Part shown: positions 59,104 to 64,000 of the stretch, piece after piece | Numbering within the stretch: position 1 is the stretch's first letter | Layout: every line of letters begins with the position of its first letter | Source of the DNA: an uncultured Clostridia bacterium | GTDB taxonomy: Bacteria; Bacillota; Clostridia; Oscillospirales; Acutalibacteraceae | Direction of reading: 5' to 3' | Assembly (NCBI GenBank): GCA_937898625.1 | Contig: CALEJF010000010.1 | Span: 1 to 64,000 of the forward strand | Length of the DNA stretch: 64,000 nt | Notes under the pieces: model-generated | The model's database searches: none | What the model was told of the DNA's origin: nothing | What the model saw: the letters and a program-made list of their open reading frames with translations, nothing else | Made by a program: the position numbers and the translations under genes

Positions 59104-60300
59104 ATGGACTTATCAAAGAAAAATATTAAGAAAATTCTTGGAATTATAACATTTGGAATTGTTCTTTTTACACTTTCACAAAATTTATCATCAGTTGGTA
59201 CATTTTTTAAAGGTGCTTTGGTGATTTGTGCCCCACTGATTGTGGGTTTTTGCCTTGCGTTCATTCTCAACATTCCTATGAATGTTCTTGAAAATAAGAT
59301 ATTCAAGGGTATGAAAACAAGTCAAAAGAAATTTGTTAATAAAATACTTCGTCCATTAAGTCTTATTTCTACGATTGTACTAATGTTAGGCTTTGTTGTT
59401 TTATTGCTTTTCATTATTATACCGCAGTTGCACGATTCCATTATTCTGATAATCGAAAGAATCCCCGTTTACTACGAAAGTTTTGTTGAATGGGTTGACA
59501 ATATGATTGTTCGTTTTGGTCTTGATATAAGCACGGAAATATTGCACAATCCTAAAATAAATATTGATATGATTGCAGCTATGGCAGAAAAAGTGTTTAC
59601 ATTTGAAGCAACAAACGACATTTTAAGCACTACGGTTGGTGTTACATCATCAGTAATCTCGGGAATTACAAATTTTGCTATCGGTTTTATTATTGCAATA
59701 TACATTCTTGCAGAAAAAGAAAAAATCGGCAGTTTTACAAACCGAGTTTTAAGTAAAATAATGCCTGAAAAAGTTCACAACAGAACTCTTGAAATCTGTT
59801 CTGTGGCTTCGGGTTCTTTTTCAAGTTTCATTACTGGTCAGTTTACGGATGCGTTTATTCTTGCAATACTCTGCTTTATAGGAATGAGTATTTTCCGTTT
59901 CCCGAACGCTGCTGTTATTTCCGTGATAATTGGCATAACTGCTCTTATCCCTGTTATAGGTCCGCTGATTGGCGAATTTATCGGTTGCTTTATAATCTTT
60001 ATGGAAAGTCCTTTAAAGGCTTTATTATTCCTTATTTTTGTCCTTATTCTTCAAGCAATTGACAACAACTTTATTTATCCCAAGATTGTTGGAAAATCAG
60101 TTGGACTTCCAGGTATTCTTGTTCTTTTGGCAGTTGTTATAGGCGGTAATGTAGGTGGCATTTTAGGAATTCTTTTAGGGGTTCCAACTGCTTCTGCAAT
60201 CTATGCACTTGTTGTTGCGTGGCTGAACAGTAAAAATGAACCTGTCAAAGTTGCAGAAGAAATTGAAGATACTGTTTCAGCAGAGACAAATGAAAATTAA
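59104..60300 (+). CDS. AI-2E family transporter
   Basis: 398 residues with about eight membrane helices. The N-terminal pair around APLIVGFCLAFILNIPMNV, the periplasmic-like amphipathic region, and late motifs ITALIPVIGPLIGEF and LLGVPTASAIYALV are typical. Members have been linked to AI-2 release, sodium-proton exchange or other efflux; function here is not known. The ribosome binding site is weak. A DUF1846 gene follows after 33 bp without a terminator. Confidence 0.88.
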   Translation: MDLSKKNIKKILGIITFGIVLFTLSQNLSSVGTFFKGALVICAPLIVGFCLAFILNIPMNVLENKIFKGMKTSQKKFVNKILRPLSLISTIVLMLGFVVLLLFIIIPQLHDSIILIIERIPVYYESFVEWVDNMIVRFGLDISTEILHNPKINIDMIAAMAEKVFTFEATNDILSTTVGVTSSVISGITNFAIGFIIAIYILAEKEKIGSFTNRVLSKIMPEKVHNRTLEICSVASGSFSSFITGQFTDAFILAILCFIGMSIFRFPNAAVISVIIGITALIPVIGPLIGEFIGCFIIFMESPLKALLFLIFVLILQAIDNNFIYPKIVGKSVGLPGILVLLAVVIGGNVGGILGILLGVPTASAIYALVVAWLNSKNEPVKVAEEIEDTVSAETNEN

Positions 60301-60333
60301 TGCGAATGTTTTATAAATATGTAGGTGTACTTT

Positions 60334-61815
60334 ATGCGTAAATTAGGATTTGACAATGACAAATATCTCCGTATGCAATCGGAACATATTAAGGAACGAA
60401 TCAGCAAATTCGGTGGTAAACTTTACCTTGAATTTGGTGGTAAAATTTTTGACGACTACCATGCTGCAAGAGTTTTGCCGGGATTTAAACCTGACAGCAA
60501 AATGAAAATGCTTTTGCAACTTAAAGACGATGCAGAAATCATTATTGCAATTTGTGCAAAGGATATTGAAAAGAATAAAATCCGTAGTGACCTTGGCATT
60601 ACTTATGACCTTGATGTACTTCGTTTGATTGACATTTATCACGGATTTGGTCTTTTTGTTGGTGGTGTTGTTCTCACCCAATATTCAAACCAACCATCAG
60701 TTATTGCCTTTGAACAAAAACTTCAAAGCCTTGGCATAAATGTTTACCGTCACTATCCTATTGAAAACTATCCCCTTGATGTTCAACTTATTGTAAGTGA
60801 CGACGGATACGGAAAGAATGATTACATTGAAACCACTCACCCACTTGTTGTTATTACGGCACCCGGTCCCGGTAGTGGTAAAATGGCAGTTTGTCTTTCA
60901 CAGCTTTACCACGAGAACAAAAGAGGCATTAAAGCAGGATATGCTAAATTCGAGACATTCCCAATATGGAATTTACCACTCAAACATCCTGTTAACCTTG
61001 CTTATGAGGCTGCAACAGCAGACCTTAACGATGTCAATATGATTGACCCATTCCATCTTGAGGCTTATGGTGTAACAACTGTTAACTATAATCGTGATGT
61101 TGAGAATTTCCCTGTACTTAACACAATTTTTGAGGAAATCTATGGTGAGTCACCATACAAATCACCTACGGATATGGGTGTTAATATGGCAGGTAACTGC
61201 ATTATTGACGATGATGTTGTATTGATGGCATCAAAGAAAGAAATTTTGCGCCGTCATTGTAATTACCTTGTCCAGCAGAAGAACAATAAAAAAGTTTCAA
61301 ATGAGCTTTATAAAATTGAACTCATTATGAAACAGTTGAACATAAGTACTGATGACAGACCTGTGGTTGCTGCTGCATTAAATCTTTCCGAAACCACAAA
61401 TGCTCCTGTTACTGCTATTGAACTCCACGACGGACGAGTTATTACAGGTAAGGCATCCGACCTTTTGAGTTCGTCCTCTGCTATGCTTTTGAATGCTTTG
61501 AAAGCGCTTGCTAACATCAGCGACGATGTTCTCCTTATCTCCCCTACTGTATTTGAGCCCATCAAGGAATTAAAGATTAAAATGCACGAGATGGACACAA
61601 GTCTTCATCCAGACGAAATTCTTATTGCTCTCTCAATTTGTGCTACTATGAATCCCCTTGCAAAAAAAGCACTTGAAGCAATTAAAGGCTTAAAAGGTTG
61701 CGATGTTCATGCAACTGTTGTCCTTTCTGATACAGACAAGGAAACACTCCGTAAGCTCGGCACAAACGCAACTTATGAGCCATATAAGAAGAACGATAAT
61801 TTGTATTATAATTAA
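60334..61815 (+). CDS. DUF1846 family protein
   Basis: 493 residues, typical for this family of unknown function. The start KLGFDNDKYLRMQSEHIKER, the ATP-site-like APGPGSGKMAVCLSQ (176-190) and VNYNRDVENFPVL are characteristic. Structures of the family show a two-domain fold with a nucleotide-like pocket; no reaction is established. Start ATG 60334 has AGGTG 6 bases upstream; a GTG three codons earlier overlaps it. Confidence 0.9.
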   Translation: MRKLGFDNDKYLRMQSEHIKERISKFGGKLYLEFGGKIFDDYHAARVLPGFKPDSKMKMLLQLKDDAEIIIAICAKDIEKNKIRSDLGITYDLDVLRLIDIYHGFGLFVGGVVLTQYSNQPSVIAFEQKLQSLGINVYRHYPIENYPLDVQLIVSDDGYGKNDYIETTHPLVVITAPGPGSGKMAVCLSQLYHENKRGIKAGYAKFETFPIWNLPLKHPVNLAYEAATADLNDVNMIDPFHLEAYGVTTVNYNRDVENFPVLNTIFEEIYGESPYKSPTDMGVNMAGNCIIDDDVVLMASKKEILRRHCNYLVQQKNNKKVSNELYKIELIMKQLNISTDDRPVVAAALNLSETTNAPVTAIELHDGRVITGKASDLLSSSSAMLLNALKALANISDDVLLISPTVFEPIKELKIKMHEMDTSLHPDEILIALSICATMNPLAKKALEAIKGLKGCDVHATVVLSDTDKETLRKLGTNATYEPYKKNDNLYYN

Positions 61816-61821
61816 ACAGTT

Positions 61822-61856
61822 AAAAGGTTGAGCAAAAACTCAACCTTTTGTTATTT
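61822..61856 (+). terminator. Terminator after the DUF1846 gene
   Basis: AAAAGGTTGAG pairs perfectly with CTCAACCTTTT, followed by GTTATTTT. Confidence 0.85.
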
Positions 61857-61871
61857 TATTAACAATTTTCC

Positions 61872-61900
61872 TTGACATAAAATAGATATTTTACTATACT
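61872..61900 (+). promoter_or_regulatory. Promoter of the enoate reductase gene
   Basis: TTGACA (61872-61877), 17 bases, TATACT (61895-61900). The GAGGAGG site and ATG at 61946 follow. Confidence 0.8.
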
Positions 61901-61945
61901 TATAATGTAAAAATTTATGCTCAGTTTTGAGGAGGAAGTGTTTTT

Positions 61946-64000
61946 ATGGATTCAAAATATGAATCACTGTTTACACCTTGGAAAATAGGTAATGTAGAAA
62001 TTAAAAACCGTATTGTTATGTGTCCTATGGGCGGTACATCACTTTTCGGTTGGTTTGAACTTGGCGGTTGTCATTTTGACAAGGAAGCTGCAAAGCTTTT
62101 CTTGGAAAGAGCTAACAACAATGTTGGTCTTATCATCCCCGGTATTGCACCACTTCGTGATACATTCTGGGGCAAATGGCTTTGGCAGAATCCAAAGATG
62201 TTTGATGAACTCAAGGAATTTATGGACGAAATTCATAAAACAGGTGCAAAACTCTTTATTCAGTTAACTGCAGGTATGGGTAGAAGCTGGGCTATTACTG
62301 AACTTGTAGCACCTCTCCACAAAAACAAGTTTACTCGTGCTCTTATTAAACCAATTCTTGACACATCTCACGAATTGGCATCTCCAAGCCCACAGCCTTC
62401 TCGTTGGGCTCACGATATTATCTGTCCCGAAATGACAAAACACCAAATTAACGAAATTATTGAAGCATTTGCAAAAACTGCAAAACTTTGCCGTGATGCA
62501 GGTGTTGACGGTGTTGAAGTTCACGCTGTTCACGAAGGTTATCTTCTTGACCAGTTTGCTATTGAATTCTTTAATAAGCGTACTGATGAATACGGCGGAA
62601 GTTTTGAAAACAGATACCGTTTCGCAGTTGAGGTTGTTAAGGCTATTAAAGAGGCTTGTGGTAATGACTACCCTGTTTCTCTTCGTTACTCTGCTGTATC
62701 AAAGATGAAGGGCTTCTGTGAAGGCGCAATGCCCGGTGAAGAATACACAGAAGTTGGCCGTGATATGGAAGAATCTGAAAAGGCTGCTAAATACCTTCAG
62801 GATGCAGGTTACGATATGCTTAATGCTGACAATGGTACATACGACTCTTGGTACTGGTGTCACCCACCAATGTACATGCCACAGAACTGTAACCTTGAAG
62901 ATGTAGCACACATCAAGAAATTCGTTGACATTCCTGTTGTTTGTGCAGGTAGAATGGAACCTGATGTTGGTGCGAAGGCAGTAGCAGAAGGCAAAATCGA
63001 CGGTGTTGGTGTTGCTCGTCAGTTCCTTACAGACCCTGAATGGATTACAAAGATTATTGAAGACAGAATTGAAGAAATCAAACCTTGTATCTGCTGTCAC
63101 GCAGGTTGCTTTAACTTCTCATCTTCAAAGGGTCACGCAAATACTCAGGACCTTCTTGATACAATGGGACTTTCCCGTTGTGCTCTTAACCCAAAGACAA
63201 TGCAGTCAAAGAAATACAAGATTGAACCTGCTAAGAAACAGAAGAAGATTGCTGTTATCGGTGGCGGTATCGGTGGTATGGAAGCTGCTATGGTTTGTGC
63301 ACAGCGTGGTCACAAGGTTGACCTTTACGAAAAGAGCGACAAACTCGGTGGTGTATTTATTGCAGCTGCTGCTCCATCATACAAAGAAAAAGACCGTGAC
63401 CTTATTGCATGGTATAACCGTGAAATCAAGCGTTACGATGCAATTACAATTCACATGAACACAGAGGTTAAGGATATTGCTTCACTCGGTGCAGACGAAG
63501 TAATCGTTGCAACAGGTTCAGTTGCTAATAAGATTCCTGTTAAGGGTGCTGAAAAGGCTATTGAAGCAGTTGATTTCCTTCTTGACAACTCACTTGCAGG
63601 TGACAAGGTAGTAGTTGTTGGCGGTGGTCTTACAGGTTGTGAAATCGCTTACGAACTTTATCTTCAGGGCAAGAAGCCTGTTATTGTTGAAATGCAGGAT
63701 GACCTTATTACAACTCCGGGTGTTGCACTTGCTAACACAAGTTATCTTCGTGATTTCTTCAAGACAAACAAAGTTCCTGTTTACCTTGAAAGCCGTACAA
63801 CTGAAATCCGTGATAATGGCGTCACAATCGCAACTAAAGACGGCAAAACAATTGATGTGGATGCTGACACAGTTATTCTTTCAGTTGGTTACAAACCAGC
63901 TCCTGTTGCAGAAAAAGCAAAGCATGTACATGTTATTGGCGATGCTAACAAAGTTGGTAATCTTCGTACAGTTATCTGGGGCGCTTGGGATGTTGCGATG
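61946..64000 (+). CDS. FeS/flavin 2,4-dienoyl-CoA reductase-like oxidoreductase (3' end off window)
   Basis: The first 685 codons are present. Residues 1 to about 365 are an old-yellow-enzyme FMN barrel (FTPWKIGNVEIKNRIVM; HAVHEGYLLDQF). Cys381, Cys384, Cys388 and Cys412 form the [4Fe-4S] site, in C-x2-C-x3-C spacing with a distal Cys. A FAD/NAD module follows (VIGGGIGGMEAAM near 433; VVVGGGLTGCEIAYEL). This is the FadH/BaiCD/BaiH/TMADH plan; such clostridial enzymes reduce activated C=C bonds of fatty, bile or aromatic acids. Substrate cannot be assigned. The last residues before the edge are still inside the NAD/FAD domain. Confidence 0.9.
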   Translation, partial: MDSKYESLFTPWKIGNVEIKNRIVMCPMGGTSLFGWFELGGCHFDKEAAKLFLERANNNVGLIIPGIAPLRDTFWGKWLWQNPKMFDELKEFMDEIHKTGAKLFIQLTAGMGRSWAITELVAPLHKNKFTRALIKPILDTSHELASPSPQPSRWAHDIICPEMTKHQINEIIEAFAKTAKLCRDAGVDGVEVHAVHEGYLLDQFAIEFFNKRTDEYGGSFENRYRFAVEVVKAIKEACGNDYPVSLRYSAVSKMKGFCEGAMPGEEYTEVGRDMEESEKAAKYLQDAGYDMLNADNGTYDSWYWCHPPMYMPQNCNLEDVAHIKKFVDIPVVCAGRMEPDVGAKAVAEGKIDGVGVARQFLTDPEWITKIIEDRIEEIKPCICCHAGCFNFSSSKGHANTQDLLDTMGLSRCALNPKTMQSKKYKIEPAKKQKKIAVIGGGIGGMEAAMVCAQRGHKVDLYEKSDKLGGVFIAAAAPSYKEKDRDLIAWYNREIKRYDAITIHMNTEVKDIASLGADEVIVATGSVANKIPVKGAEKAIEAVDFLLDNSLAGDKVVVVGGGLTGCEIAYELYLQGKKPVIVEMQDDLITTPGVALANTSYLRDFFKTNKVPVYLESRTTEIRDNGVTIATKDGKTIDVDADTVILSVGYKPAPVAEKAKHVHVIGDANKVGNLRTVIWGAWDVAM

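Overview
The window is AT-rich chromosomal DNA from a Gram-positive Firmicute, most likely an uncultured gut clostridium near the Oscillospirales/Ruminococcaceae (inference). Grounds: strong GGAGG-type ribosome binding sites, near-consensus TTGACA-N17-TATAAT promoters, a BspA-like LRR surface protein, a permuted Ruminococcus-type GH3 glycosidase, and a two-hairpin dispersed repeat of a kind I recall from Ruminococcaceae genomes. About 50 genes are called. No tRNA, rRNA, CRISPR array or transposase gene was seen.

Layout. 1-4432: 5' part of a very large BspA-like LRR protein on the minus strand, running off the left edge. 4433-5206: gene-free but structured, with a candidate promoter-to-terminator small RNA and an att-like duplication of the rpsI 3' end. 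5207-6052: rpsI and rplM. 6387-14807: housekeeping genes, namely a TtcA-type tRNA thiolase, an apgM-metY pair, a YuiD-like protein, upp, a DUF523 protein, an NCS2 uracil permease behind a probable attenuator, a DMT exporter and a VanZ-like protein. 14924-29765: polysaccharide cluster I (minus, 13 genes). 30024-31630: a plus-strand pair, SipW-like peptidase and nucleotidyltransferase. 31672-42948: polysaccharide cluster II (minus, 10 genes). 43282-47354: a CofE-like ligase, a GMP synthetase lacking its glutaminase domain, and a GH3-auxin-type amide synthetase. 47375-57759: secreted and sensory genes, namely an LCAT-like hydrolase with a Cys nucleophile elbow, an alkaline-phosphatase-superfamily protein, a beta-propeller glycosidase-like protein, a BlaI/M56 regulatory operon, an alpha/beta hydrolase and a permuted GH3 enzyme. 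57883-64000: a ketopantoate-reductase-like enzyme, an AI-2E-family transporter, a DUF1846 protein and a partial FeS/flavin enoate reductase.

How the genes work together. Cluster I begins with the only initiating phosphoglycosyl transferase, then a TviB/WbpO dehydrogenase and a TviC/WbpP epimerase expected to make UDP-HexNAcA (GalNAcA type). Four ATP-grasp enzymes follow (two TupA-like, two sugar-transfer-associated), mixed with glycosyltransferases, an EpsG-type polymerase, a GT2-pyruvyltransferase fusion and a flippase. The simplest reading is an acidic, pyruvylated glycan whose uronic acid carboxyls are amidated by the ATP-grasp ligases, as in teichuronopeptide. Cluster II makes UDP-L-FucNAc through CapE, CapF and CapG and has its own polymerase, flippase and glycosyltransferases, but no initiating transferase. 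The multi-ATP-grasp locus is the strongest candidate for an undescribed system.
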